From: Bradyrhizobium sp. 170 | Lineage (GTDB): Bacteria > Pseudomonadota > Alphaproteobacteria > Rhizobiales > Xanthobacteraceae | Assembly: GCF_023101085.1 (NCBI RefSeq) | Contig: NZ_CP064703.1 | Span: 496,001-560,000 of the forward strand | Direction of reading: 5' to 3' | Length of the DNA stretch: 64,000 nucleotides | Shown here: one piece after another, positions 33,007 through 41,264 of the stretch | Layout: the number at the start of each line of letters is the position of its first letter | Numbering within the stretch: the stretch's first letter is position 1 | Translations under genes and position numbers: made by a program | The notes under the pieces: model-generated | What the model was told of the DNA's origin: nothing | Database searches by the model: none | Seen by the model: the letters and a program-made list of their open reading frames with translations, nothing else

Positions 33007-34626
33007 ATGAAGCGTCGCGATTTCCTGAAATCCGTCACCGGCGTTGCTGCGGGCGCGATGGTGCCGGCGCCGGCGATCTGGTCTGCGGCCAAGGCTGATG
33101 CGCGGTCGGAGACGCTATTGATCGTCTCGGAAAGCGGCCCCAACAATCTCGACATTCATGGCGTCGGCACCAACGTGCCCGGCTATGAGGTGTCGTGGAA
33201 TTGCTACGACCGCCTGATCAGCCACGAGATGAAGAGCGGTCCCGGCGGCGTGCCGTATTACGACCGCGACAAGTTCAAGCCCGAGCTCGCCGAGGACATG
33301 AATGTCGGCGACATGTCGGTCACCTTCAAGCTGAAGAAGAACGCCAAATTCCACGACGGTGCGCCGGTCACGGCGAAGGACGTCAAGTGGTCGCTCGATC
33401 GCGCGGTGAGCGTCGGCGGCTTTCCGACGTTCCAGATGGGCGCGGGCTCCCTGACCAAGACCGAGCAGTTCGTCGTCGTCGACGACAACACGGTGCGGAT
33501 CGATTTCGCCAAGAAGGACCGCCTCACCATCCCGGACCTCGCGGTCATTGTACCCTGCGTCGTCAACTCGGAGCTGGTGAAGAAGAACGCCAGCGAGAAG
33601 GATCCGTGGGGTCTCGAATACACCAAGCAGCAGACCGCAGGCTCCGGGGCCTACAAGGTCACAAAGTGGACGGCCGGCACCGAAGTAGTCATGGAGCGCA
33701 ACGACGCCTGGGTCGGCGGTCCCTTGCCCAAGGTCAAGCGCGTGATCTGGCGCATGGTGCCGCAGGCGGGCAACCGCCGCGCGCTGCTGGAGCGCGGCGA
33801 CGCCGACATCTCCTACGATCTGCCGAACAAGGATTTCGTCGAGCTGAAGGACAGCGGCAAGCTCAACATTGTTTCGGTGCCTTACTCCAACGGCGTCCAG
33901 TACATCGGCATGAACGTCAAGATCCCGCCGTTCGACAACCCCAAGGTTCGCGAGGCGGTCGCCTGCGCGATCCCCTACCAGAAGATCATGGACGCGGTGC
34001 TGTTCGGCCTGGCCAAGCCGATGTTCGGCGCCGCTGCCGACAAGGCCACCGAGGTGGCCTGGCCGCAGCCGACCAAATACGTCACTGACATAGCCAAGGC
34101 CAAGGCATTGCTGGCGGAAGCCGGCCATCCCAACGGCTTCGAGACCACGCTGTCGTTCGACCTCGGTTTCGCCGGCGTCAACGAGCCGCTCTGCGTGCTG
34201 GTGCAGGAGAGCCTCGCGCAGATCGGCATCAAGACCACCATCAACAAGATTCCCGGCGCCAACTGGCGCACCGAACTCAACAAGAAGGTGCTGCCGCTCT
34301 ACACCAACGTGTTCTCCGGCTGGCTCGACTATCCCGAGTACTTCTTCATCTGGTGCTATGACGGCAAGAATTCGATCTTCAACACCATGAGCTACCAGTC
34401 GAAGCCGATGGACGAATTCATCCACGGCGCCGTCGACGCCGCGGCGATCGGCAACACCGCCAAGTACGATACCGACGTAAAGGGTTTCGTCGATCTCGCC
34501 TTCAAGGACATCCCGCGCATCCCGCTGTACCAGCCCTACGTCAACGTCGCGATGCAGAAGAACGTGTCGGGCTATCAATACTGGTTCCACCGCCGCCTGG
34601 ATTATCGCGCGCTCGTGAAAGCATAA
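33007..34626 (+). CDS. Peptide/nickel-type ABC transporter solute-binding protein
   Basis: A 539-residue SBP_bac_5 protein with a Tat-like leader (MKRRDFLKSVTGVAAGA), the conserved LKKNAKFHDGAPVTAKDVKW segment and a SGAYKVTKW motif. It captures the substrate for the adjacent DppB/C-like permeases and ATPase. Because the same operon encodes ureide-hydrolysing enzymes, its ligand may be a ureide or a small nitrogen compound rather than a dipeptide; that is inference. First gene of an operon extending to 41114. Confidence 0.92.
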   Translation: MKRRDFLKSVTGVAAGAMVPAPAIWSAAKADARSETLLIVSESGPNNLDIHGVGTNVPGYEVSWNCYDRLISHEMKSGPGGVPYYDRDKFKPELAEDMNVGDMSVTFKLKKNAKFHDGAPVTAKDVKWSLDRAVSVGGFPTFQMGAGSLTKTEQFVVVDDNTVRIDFAKKDRLTIPDLAVIVPCVVNSELVKKNASEKDPWGLEYTKQQTAGSGAYKVTKWTAGTEVVMERNDAWVGGPLPKVKRVIWRMVPQAGNRRALLERGDADISYDLPNKDFVELKDSGKLNIVSVPYSNGVQYIGMNVKIPPFDNPKVREAVACAIPYQKIMDAVLFGLAKPMFGAAADKATEVAWPQPTKYVTDIAKAKALLAEAGHPNGFETTLSFDLGFAGVNEPLCVLVQESLAQIGIKTTINKIPGANWRTELNKKVLPLYTNVFSGWLDYPEYFFIWCYDGKNSIFNTMSYQSKPMDEFIHGAVDAAAIGNTAKYDTDVKGFVDLAFKDIPRIPLYQPYVNVAMQKNVSGYQYWFHRRLDYRALVKA

Positions 34627-34638
34627 GAGGCGAGCGTC

Positions 34639-35652
34639 ATGCTGACCATGATCGGCAAGCGGCTGATGTTTGCGATCCCGTCGCTGATCGGGGTCGTGAT
34701 CGTCACGTTCCTGCTGACGCGCGCGCTGCCTGGCGATCCCGCGGCCTATTTCGCAGGTCCCGCGGCGAACAAGGAAGCCATCGAGCAGATCCGCAAGAAA
34801 CTCGGCTTCGACAAGCCGCTGATCGAGCAGTTCTTCCGCTACACCAACGATCTCGCGCATGGCGATTTCGGCAACTCGCTGACCACGGGCCAGCCGGTCG
34901 CCACCGAAATCCGCAACCGCCTGCCGGCGTCCGCCGAACTGACGCTGCTTGGCCTCGTCGTTTCGGTCATGATCGCGATCCCGCTCGGCGTGCTGGCGGC
35001 GACCCGCCCGGGTTCGTGGATCGACCATCTCTGTCGCATCACCACGACCGCCGGCGTGTCGCTGCCGGTGTTCTTTACGGGACTGGTGCTGGTCTACGTC
35101 TTCTATTTCAGGCTCGGCTGGTCGCCGGCGCCGCTCGGGCGGCTCGACGTGTTCTACAGTGCGCCGCCGACCGTGACCGGCCTTTATCTGATCGACGCCC
35201 TGATTGCGCGCGATTTAGAAACGTTTCGTTCGGCGCTGAGCCAGTTGATCCTGCCGGCGGCAACGCTGGCGATCTTCTCGCTGGCGCCGATCGCGCGCAT
35301 GACGCGGGCGTCGATGCTGGCGGTGCTGACCTCCGACTTCGTCCGCACCGCGCGCGCCAGCGGGCTGTCGCCGTCGACCGTGATCGTCACCTACGCGTTT
35401 CGCAACGCCATGCTGCCCGTCATCACCACGCTCAGCATGGTGTTTTCGTTCCTGCTGGGGGCCAATGTGCTGGTCGAAAAAGTGTTCGCCTGGCCCGGCA
35501 TCGGCTCCTACGCCGTCGAAGCGCTGATCTCCTCTGACTTCGCGCCCGTGCAAGGCTTCGTGCTGACCATGGCGGTCATGTACGTGCTGCTCAATCTGGT
35601 CATCGACATTCTCTACGGCGTGATCGATCCGCGCGTGCGGCTGGAAGGGTGA
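34639..35652 (+). CDS. ABC transporter permease, DppB type
   Basis: A 337-residue permease of the BPD_transp_1 family with six main membrane segments. It begins as typical DppB proteins do (IGKRLMFAIPSLIGVVIVTF, LPGDPAAYFAGP, IEQIRKKLGFDKPL), and has the EAA loop around ARASGLSPSTVIVTYAFRNA. The gene starts 12 bp after the binding protein gene and 9 bp before the second permease. Confidence 0.94.
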   Translation: MLTMIGKRLMFAIPSLIGVVIVTFLLTRALPGDPAAYFAGPAANKEAIEQIRKKLGFDKPLIEQFFRYTNDLAHGDFGNSLTTGQPVATEIRNRLPASAELTLLGLVVSVMIAIPLGVLAATRPGSWIDHLCRITTTAGVSLPVFFTGLVLVYVFYFRLGWSPAPLGRLDVFYSAPPTVTGLYLIDALIARDLETFRSALSQLILPAATLAIFSLAPIARMTRASMLAVLTSDFVRTARASGLSPSTVIVTYAFRNAMLPVITTLSMVFSFLLGANVLVEKVFAWPGIGSYAVEALISSDFAPVQGFVLTMAVMYVLLNLVIDILYGVIDPRVRLEG

Positions 35653-35661
35653 GGTTGGTAG

Positions 35662-36561
35662 ATGAGTAGCGTTGCGCCTGCCGCTGAACCCGTCGGACCC
35701 GCCCGTACCTCGGGACTATCAGCCATCTTCGAGCATACCCGTTACGTGCTCGGCGAGAACCGCGTCACGGCGTTTGCCTTCGGCCTCCTGGTCATCATCC
35801 TGTTCGCCGCGATCTTCGGCCCGTACATCGTTCCCTACGATCCGCTCGCCAGCGATACCGCATCAGCCCTGAAGCCGCCGTCCGCGGCGCACTGGTTCGG
35901 CACCGACCAGTTGGGCCGCGATATCTTCAGCCGCGTCGTCGTCGCCACCAGGCTCGACACCTTCATCGCGGTGGCGTCGGTGGCGCTGGTGTTCCTGATG
36001 GGCGGCCTTGCAGGTATCGCCGCCGGCTATTTCGGCGGCTGGACCGATCGCATCGTCGGGCGCGTCGCCGACACCATCATGGCGTTTCCGCTGTTCGTGC
36101 TGGCAATGGGTATCGTCGCAGCCCTTGGCAATACCGTGCAGAACATCATCATCGCGACCGCGATCGTGAATTTTCCGCTCTATGCGCGCGTCGCTCGGGC
36201 CGAGGCGAACGTGCGCCGCAATGCCGGCTTCGTGCAGGCGGCGCGGCTGTCGGGCAACGGCGAAATGCGAATTCTGCTGGTGCACATCCTGCCCAACATC
36301 ATGCCGATCATGATCGTGCAGATGTCGCTGACCATGGGCTATGCAATTCTGAACGCCGCGGGCTTGTCCTTTATCGGTCTCGGCGTGCGGCCGCCGACCG
36401 CGGAATGGGGCATCATGGTCGCGGAAGGGGCGGGGTTCATGGTCTCGGGCGAATGGTGGATCGCGCTGTTCCCGGGGCTTGCGCTGATGCTTGCGGTGTT
36501 CTGCTTCAACCTGCTCGGCGACGGCCTGCGCGACATCGTCGATCCGCAGCGGAGGACGTGA
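35662..36561 (+). CDS. ABC transporter permease, DppC type
   Basis: A 299-residue partner permease. It has the DppC hallmarks HWFGTDQLGRDIFSRVV, a periplasm-facing PYDPLA and the EAA loop around QAARLSGNGEMRILLVHILP. With the DppB-type protein it forms the channel for the imported solute. Its stop shares a base with the start of a 39-codon frame (TGATG). Confidence 0.94.
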   Translation: MSSVAPAAEPVGPARTSGLSAIFEHTRYVLGENRVTAFAFGLLVIILFAAIFGPYIVPYDPLASDTASALKPPSAAHWFGTDQLGRDIFSRVVVATRLDTFIAVASVALVFLMGGLAGIAAGYFGGWTDRIVGRVADTIMAFPLFVLAMGIVAALGNTVQNIIIATAIVNFPLYARVARAEANVRRNAGFVQAARLSGNGEMRILLVHILPNIMPIMIVQMSLTMGYAILNAAGLSFIGLGVRPPTAEWGIMVAEGAGFMVSGEWWIALFPGLALMLAVFCFNLLGDGLRDIVDPQRRT

Positions 36562-36680
36562 TGGCCGATTCAAGCTTTGCTGGTCTCCGCCTCCGCATGA
36601 CCGGAGGAAATACGACAGGAGTCCTGGCCGTTCTACTTTGCATGGGGTTGTTTTCGAGATTTTTGCGGAGGCCATCATGA
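36561..36680 (+). CDS. 39-codon frame bridging permease and ATPase genes (uncertain)
   Basis: The frame MADSSFAGLRLRMTGGNTTG continues to LAVLLCMGLFSRFLRRPS. It starts on the last base of the permease stop (TGATG) and its own stop overlaps the ATPase start (ATGA). The second half is hydrophobic enough for a short membrane helix. The N-terminal FAGLRLRMTG is the sort of peptide that repeat-derived DNA encodes in these genomes, so it may simply be an inserted repeat that keeps translation coupled. Whether it is a functional protein is open. Confidence 0.35.
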   Translation: MADSSFAGLRLRMTGGNTTGVLAVLLCMGLFSRFLRRPS

Positions 36681-38398
36681 CGGCCCAGCCTCTTCTCGAT
36701 GTCCACGACCTCACCGTCGAATTCTCCACCCGGCGCGGCATCGTCAAGGCGGTGCAGCATGTCAGCATCTCCGTCGGCAAGGGCGAGACGCTCGGCATCG
36801 TCGGCGAGTCCGGCTCCGGCAAGTCGGTGACGTCATACGCCGTGATGCGGATTCTCGACCGCGCCGGCAGGATCGCCGAGGGCTCGGTGATGTTTTCCGG
36901 CATCGACGTCAAGGCCGCGAGCGAAAACGAGATGCGCGATCTGCGCGGCCGCGAAATCTCGATGATTTTCCAGAATCCGCGCGCGGCGCTGAATCCGATC
37001 CGCAAAGTCGGCGACCAGATCGAGGACGTGCTGCGCCAGCACGTGCAGAGCGCGGCCAGCGACCGCGGCGAAAAGGCGATCGAGGCGCTGGAGCAGGTCA
37101 AGATCGCCCGTCCGCGCGAGCGCTATCACGCCTATCCGTTCGAACTTTCGGGAGGCATGTGCCAGCGCGTCGTGATCGCACTGGCGCTGGCCTGCAACCC
37201 GCAGCTCCTGATAGCGGACGAGCCGAGCACGGGACTCGACGTCACCACGCAGAAGGCGGTGATGGATTTGATCGTGGAGCTGACCAAGCGCCGGAATATG
37301 TCGACCATCCTGATCACGCATGATCTGGGGTTGGCTGCCGCCTATTGCGACCGCGTGGTAGTGATGGAGAAGGGCCGCGTGGTCGAGACCGCGAAGTCCG
37401 CCGATATCTTTGCCAGGCCCGAGCACGCCTACACCAAGAAGCTGATGCGCGCGACGCCGCGGCTCGGCGTGTCGTTGCGGGATTTGCTTCCGGAGGAAGA
37501 GGGCGCGGCGGCACCTGCCGCTGCGCCAACGCCTGCGGTCGACGACTCCGCAAAACCACTCCTCCTCGTCGAAAAGCTCGTCAAGGAATATCCCCGCCAG
37601 GGCGCCACCGCCGTGCTGTCAAAGCTGTTTTCCCGCAAGCCGCCGGTCGAGGCCGAACTGTTCCGCGCGGTTGACGGCATCAGCTTCACCGTTGGCCACG
37701 GTGAGAGCGTCGGTCTTGTCGGTGAATCCGGCTGTGGCAAGTCGACGACGTCGATGATGGTGATGCGGCTCCTCGACCAGACTTCCGGCCGCATCCTGTT
37801 CGACGGCGAGGAGATCGGTGCCATCCTGCCGCAGGCGTTTGCGCGGCTGCCGCTGCGCAAGAGCATCCAGATGGTGTTCCAGGATCCGACCGACAGCCTC
37901 AACCCGCGCTTTACCGCCGCGCGCGCCATCGCCGATCCGATCATGCAGCTTGGCGACATCCGAGGACGCGACGCGCTGCGCGCCCGCTGCGAGGAGCTCG
38001 CCGGCCTGGTCGGCCTTCCGGTCAACCTGCTCGATCGTTTCCCGCACCAATTATCCGGCGGCCAGAAGGCCCGCGTCGGCATCGCACGTGCGATCGCGCT
38101 GCATCCAAAACTCGTGATCCTCGACGAGCCGACCGCCGCCCTAGACGTCTCCGTGCAGGCCGTCGTGCTCAATCTGCTGCAGGATCTCAAGCAATCGATG
38201 GGCATGAGCTATTTGTTCGTGTCGCATGATCTGAATGTGGTGCGTTTGCTGTGCGATCGTGTCATCGTGATGCGTGCGGGACGAATCGTCGAGCAGGGCT
38301 CGTCCGAGCGCGTGCTCGGCGATCCGCAGGACGCCTACACAAAGGAATTGCTGACGGCGATTCCGCATCCGCCGTTGCCGGCTCATCAAGAAAGCTGA
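36677..38398 (+). CDS. ABC transporter ATPase, fused DppD-DppF type
   Basis: A 573-residue protein with two complete nucleotide-binding domains, equivalent to separate DppD and DppF subunits. Domain 1: Walker A GESGSGKSVTS, signature ELSGGMCQRV, Walker B LLIADEPSTGLD. Domain 2: Walker A GESGCGKSTTS, signature QLSGGQKARVGIARA, Walker B LVILDEPTAALD. Both carry oligopeptide-transporter C-terminal tails (HAYTKKLM and DAYTKELLTAIPHP). The ATG at 36677 follows GGAGG. Confidence 0.94.
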   Translation: MTAQPLLDVHDLTVEFSTRRGIVKAVQHVSISVGKGETLGIVGESGSGKSVTSYAVMRILDRAGRIAEGSVMFSGIDVKAASENEMRDLRGREISMIFQNPRAALNPIRKVGDQIEDVLRQHVQSAASDRGEKAIEALEQVKIARPRERYHAYPFELSGGMCQRVVIALALACNPQLLIADEPSTGLDVTTQKAVMDLIVELTKRRNMSTILITHDLGLAAAYCDRVVVMEKGRVVETAKSADIFARPEHAYTKKLMRATPRLGVSLRDLLPEEEGAAAPAAAPTPAVDDSAKPLLLVEKLVKEYPRQGATAVLSKLFSRKPPVEAELFRAVDGISFTVGHGESVGLVGESGCGKSTTSMMVMRLLDQTSGRILFDGEEIGAILPQAFARLPLRKSIQMVFQDPTDSLNPRFTAARAIADPIMQLGDIRGRDALRARCEELAGLVGLPVNLLDRFPHQLSGGQKARVGIARAIALHPKLVILDEPTAALDVSVQAVVLNLLQDLKQSMGMSYLFVSHDLNVVRLLCDRVIVMRAGRIVEQGSSERVLGDPQDAYTKELLTAIPHPPLPAHQES

Positions 38399-38409
38399 GT
38401 GGGAGTGAA

Positions 38410-38592
38410 ATGGCTGCCGAATCCCTGGACAATTACATCGATGCCGTCGCAAAGGCGCTGGCGCTGCCGGTCGAGGAAGCCTGGCGGCCTGCCGTGCGAG
38501 CGAACCTCGAAGTGTCGCTGAGGCTGGCGCGGCTGGTCGATGAATTCCCGCTCCCGGACGAAACCGAGCCGGCCAGTGTCTACACAGCGTGA
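38410..38592 (+). CDS. atzG: AtzG/HpxX-like small subunit (DUF4089)
   Basis: A 60-residue protein (MAAESLDNYIDAVAKALALP, then VEEAWRPAVRANLEVSLRLA) matching the DUF4089 family. AtzG is a small adaptor that binds and stabilises the amidase AtzE, forming an arrangement like GatCA; HpxX is the equivalent in oxalurate gene clusters. It is followed directly by the amidase gene, 7 bp away, as in known clusters. A GGGAGTGAA ribosome site precedes the ATG. Confidence 0.85.
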   Translation: MAAESLDNYIDAVAKALALPVEEAWRPAVRANLEVSLRLARLVDEFPLPDETEPASVYTA

Positions 38593-38599
38593 CCGCGCC

Positions 38600-40000
38600 A
38601 TGACCGTGAAATCAGACGGGCTGTCGGCCCAACAAATCGCGCAAGCCGTAACGGACCGCAAGCTGTCTGCGCTTGATGCGACCGAAGCCGCGCTGGCGCG
38701 GATCGCCAAACACGATTCCGTGCTGAATTCCTTTACCGACGTCACCGCGGATCGCGCACGCGCCAAGGCGCGCGCGGTCGACGCCGCGATTGCCGCCGGC
38801 CAGAAGGCCGGGCCGCTTGCGGGCGTACCGTTCGCGGTGAAGAATCTTTTCGATGTAAAAGGTCTCGCCACCCGCGCCGGGTCGAAGATCAACCGCGACC
38901 TCGCGCCATCGCCGCGCGATGCCACGCTGATCGAGCGCATGGAGGCGCAGGGCGCCGTGCTGGTCGGCGCGCTCAACATGGGCGAATACGCCTACGATTT
39001 CACCGGCGAGAATGTGCATGACGGCCCGTCACGTAATCCGCACGATCCGACGCGGATGACCGGCGGCTCGTCGGGTGGCTCGGGCAGCGCGGTCGGTGGC
39101 GCACTGGTTCCGATCGCGTTGGGATCCGATACCAATGGCTCGATCCGCGTGCCGTCGTCGTTCTGCGGCGTCTTTGGCCTGAAGCCGACCTACGGCCGGC
39201 TGTCGCGCGCGCGATCCTTCCCCTTTGTCGCAAGCTTCGATCATCTCGGCCCGTTCGCGCGCAGTGTCGCCGATCTCGCGCTGGCCTATGACGCCATGCA
39301 GGGGCCGGATGCTGCCGATGCGGCCTGCACGACGCGGCCGGTCGAACCGGTCACGCCGCTGCTGGCGCAGGGTGTCTCGGGCCTGCGGGTCGCGGTGGCC
39401 GGCGGTTATTTCCAGAAGAACGTCTTTCCCGAAGCGGTCGAGGCTGTCGCGCGTGTCGCCAAGGCGCTCGATGCCGCGACAACGGTCGAGATTCCCGAGG
39501 CCGCGCGCGCCCGCGCCGCGGCTTATGTGATCACGACGACCGAAGGCGCTTCGCTGCATCTCGATCGCCTGCGCAAGCGTCCGAACGATTTCGATCCGGC
39601 GGTGCGCGACCGCCTGATTGCCGGAGCCATGGTTCCGGCGCCGCTGGTCGATCGCGCGCAAAAATTCCGGCGTTGGTACCGCGCAAAGGTGCTGGAGCTG
39701 TTCAAGTCGGTGGACGTGATTATCGCGCCGGCCACGCCCTGCGTCGCGCCGAAGCTTGGGCAAGTGAACTTCGTGCTCGACGGCGTCGAACTGCCGGTGC
39801 GCGCCAACATCGGCATCCACACCCAGCCGATTTCGTTCATCGGTCTGCCTGTCGTCGCGGTGCCGGTGCCGCTGGAGCCAATGCCGATCGGTGTCCAGAT
39901 CATCGCCGCGCCCTGGCGGGAAGATATCGCGCTGCGGGTCGCGCATGCGCTGGAACAGATGGGCGTTGCCGCAGCGCCGCCGCCGAGAGGATCATATTGA
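38600..40000 (+). CDS. atzE: AtzE/HpxY-type amidase (1-carboxybiuret hydrolase-like)
   Basis: A 466-residue amidase-signature enzyme. The catalytic triad positions are visible: Lys in [12 protein letters not shown], cis-Ser and nucleophile Ser in [13 protein letters not shown] and [11 protein letters not shown]. The pairing with a DUF4089 subunit and a DUF3225 protein identifies it as AtzE (1-carboxybiuret deamination to 1,3-dicarboxyurea) or its homologue HpxY. The stop overlaps the next start (TGATG). Which of the two substrates is physiological cannot be told from sequence alone. Confidence 0.86.
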   Translation: MTVKSDGLSAQQIAQAVTDRKLSALDATEAALARIAKHDSVLNSFTDVTADRARAKARAVDAAIAAGQKAGPLAGVPFAVKNLFDVKGLATRAGSKINRDLAPSPRDATLIERMEAQGAVLVGALNMGEYAYDFTGENVHDGPSRNPHDPTRMTGGSSGGSGSAVGGALVPIALGSDTNGSIRVPSSFCGVFGLKPTYGRLSRARSFPFVASFDHLGPFARSVADLALAYDAMQGPDAADAACTTRPVEPVTPLLAQGVSGLRVAVAGGYFQKNVFPEAVEAVARVAKALDAATTVEIPEAARARAAAYVITTTEGASLHLDRLRKRPNDFDPAVRDRLIAGAMVPAPLVDRAQKFRRWYRAKVLELFKSVDVIIAPATPCVAPKLGQVNFVLDGVELPVRANIGIHTQPISFIGLPVVAVPVPLEPMPIGVQIIAAPWREDIALRVAHALEQMGVAAAPPPRGSY

Positions 40001-40413
40001 TGGAGATCGATCTTCCCGACGTGCTGGCCGAAGTCACCGCACAGTTTGCGCGCTATGAAAAGGCGCTGGTGTCGAACGACGTGGCTGTGCTCGACGAATT
40101 GTTCCGCAACGATTCCCGCACGCTGCGCTACGGCATTGGTGAAAATCTCTACGGCTATGACGCGATCATGGCGTTCCGCGCCGCGCGCTCGCCGGTCGGG
40201 CTGATGCGGCGGACCGACAAGACTGTGATCACGACCTATGGCCGTGATACCGCCGTCGCCTCCACGTTGTTCTACCGCGAGGGCGCGAAGGGCAGGGTGG
40301 GGCGCCAGATGCAGACCTGGATACGATTTCCCGAGGGTTGGAAGATCGTCGCGGCGCACGTCAGCATCATCGACGAACCCGAATCTTCCAAGCAAACGGA
40401 TCAAAAGACATGA
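40000..40413 (+). CDS. atzH: AtzH/HpxZ-like protein (DUF3225)
   Basis: A 137-residue NTF2-fold protein of the DUF3225 family, with [20 protein letters not shown] and a basic/aromatic end [20 protein letters not shown]. AtzH converts 1,3-dicarboxyurea to allophanate in the cyanuric-acid pathway; HpxZ is its relative in oxalurate clusters. It is coupled to atzE (1-base overlap) and to the GntR gene (ATGA overlap). Confidence 0.84.
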   Translation: MEIDLPDVLAEVTAQFARYEKALVSNDVAVLDELFRNDSRTLRYGIGENLYGYDAIMAFRAARSPVGLMRRTDKTVITTYGRDTAVASTLFYREGAKGRVGRQMQTWIRFPEGWKIVAAHVSIIDEPESSKQTDQKT

Positions 40414-41114
40414 GTCTGGAGGATCTGCCGGAAACCACGGTCCGCCGCGTCGATCGCCCTTCATCGCAACGCGACAAGGTCACGCGCGCGGAGGAACTGC
40501 GGCTGCAGTTGGCCGACGAGATCGTGCGCGGCGTGCTGCCGCCGGGATCGGCGCTCGATGAGACTGACATCGCGCGGCGCTTTTCGGTGTCGCGTACCCC
40601 GGTCCGCGAGGCGCTGCGCCAGCTCGTGGCGAGCGGTTTGGTCGAAGCCCGCGCCCATCGCGGTGCCGTGGTGGCGCAGCCGTCGCTGGATCGTTTAACT
40701 GAAATGTTCGAGGCGATGGCGGAGCTGGAAGCGTTGTGCGCCGGGCTGGCCGCCGAACGCATGCCGCCGGCCGATCGCCAGAAGCTCGAAGCGATCCACG
40801 AAGAATTGCGCGTGCTGAGCCACGCCGGCAATCCCGAACGCTTTCACGAGGTCAACGAACGCTTCCATAACGCGATCTATGCCGGCTCGCAGAACGGCTA
40901 CATCGCCGAGATGACGCTGGCGACGCGGGTGCGGGTGCAACCGTTCCGCCGCGCCCAGTTCCGCAATCTCGGGCGTCTGGCGAAATCGCACGCCGAACAC
41001 GACCGCGTCGTGGTCGCGATCATGCGCGGCGACAAGGCCGGCGCTGCCGCCGCGATGCGCGCGCATATTGAGCTGGTGCGCGGGGAATACGAACTCTACG
41101 CGGTGTCGGTGTAG
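40410..41114 (+). CDS. GntR-family (FCD) transcriptional regulator
   Basis: A 234-residue repressor-type protein: an N-terminal winged helix ([20 protein letters not shown]) and a C-terminal FCD domain with metal/ligand positions in [20 protein letters not shown] and the terminal helix with H near AEHDRVV and MRAHIE. It is the last gene of the operon and probably controls it in response to an intermediate. Palindromes at 32838 and 43124 are candidate binding sites. Confidence 0.92.
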   Translation: MSLEDLPETTVRRVDRPSSQRDKVTRAEELRLQLADEIVRGVLPPGSALDETDIARRFSVSRTPVREALRQLVASGLVEARAHRGAVVAQPSLDRLTEMFEAMAELEALCAGLAAERMPPADRQKLEAIHEELRVLSHAGNPERFHEVNERFHNAIYAGSQNGYIAEMTLATRVRVQPFRRAQFRNLGRLAKSHAEHDRVVVAIMRGDKAGAAAAMRAHIELVRGEYELYAVSV

Positions 41115-41119
41115 TCCCC

Positions 41120-41262
41120 CGTCATTCCGGGGCGCCGCAACGCGGCGAGCCCGGAATCCATTCATCCACATTGACGGCCGTTGGCTGGTTAGCCCTATAT
41201 CGAGATCACGCTGGTGGAGGGATGGATTCCGGGCTCGCGCTTTTGCGCGCCCCGGAATGACG
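41120..41262. repeat. Dispersed palindrome, CGTCATTCCGGGGC family, long copy
   Basis: CGTCATTCCGGGGCGCCGCA with GAGCCCGGAATCCATTC on the left and the inverted TGGATTCCGGGCTC with GCGCCCCGGAATGACGG on the right, around a 50-bp unrelated centre. It fills the gap between the convergent GntR and allophanate hydrolase genes. Confidence 0.9.
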
Positions 41263-41264
41263 GT

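Noticed and set aside
33115..35028. A long open frame (637 codons) on the minus strand opposite the ABC binding-protein and permease genes
   Set aside because: It is antisense to two genes with clear family motifs and good ribosome sites. Its translation is rich in Arg, Asp and His and shows no motif, as expected for the reverse frame of high-GC coding DNA.
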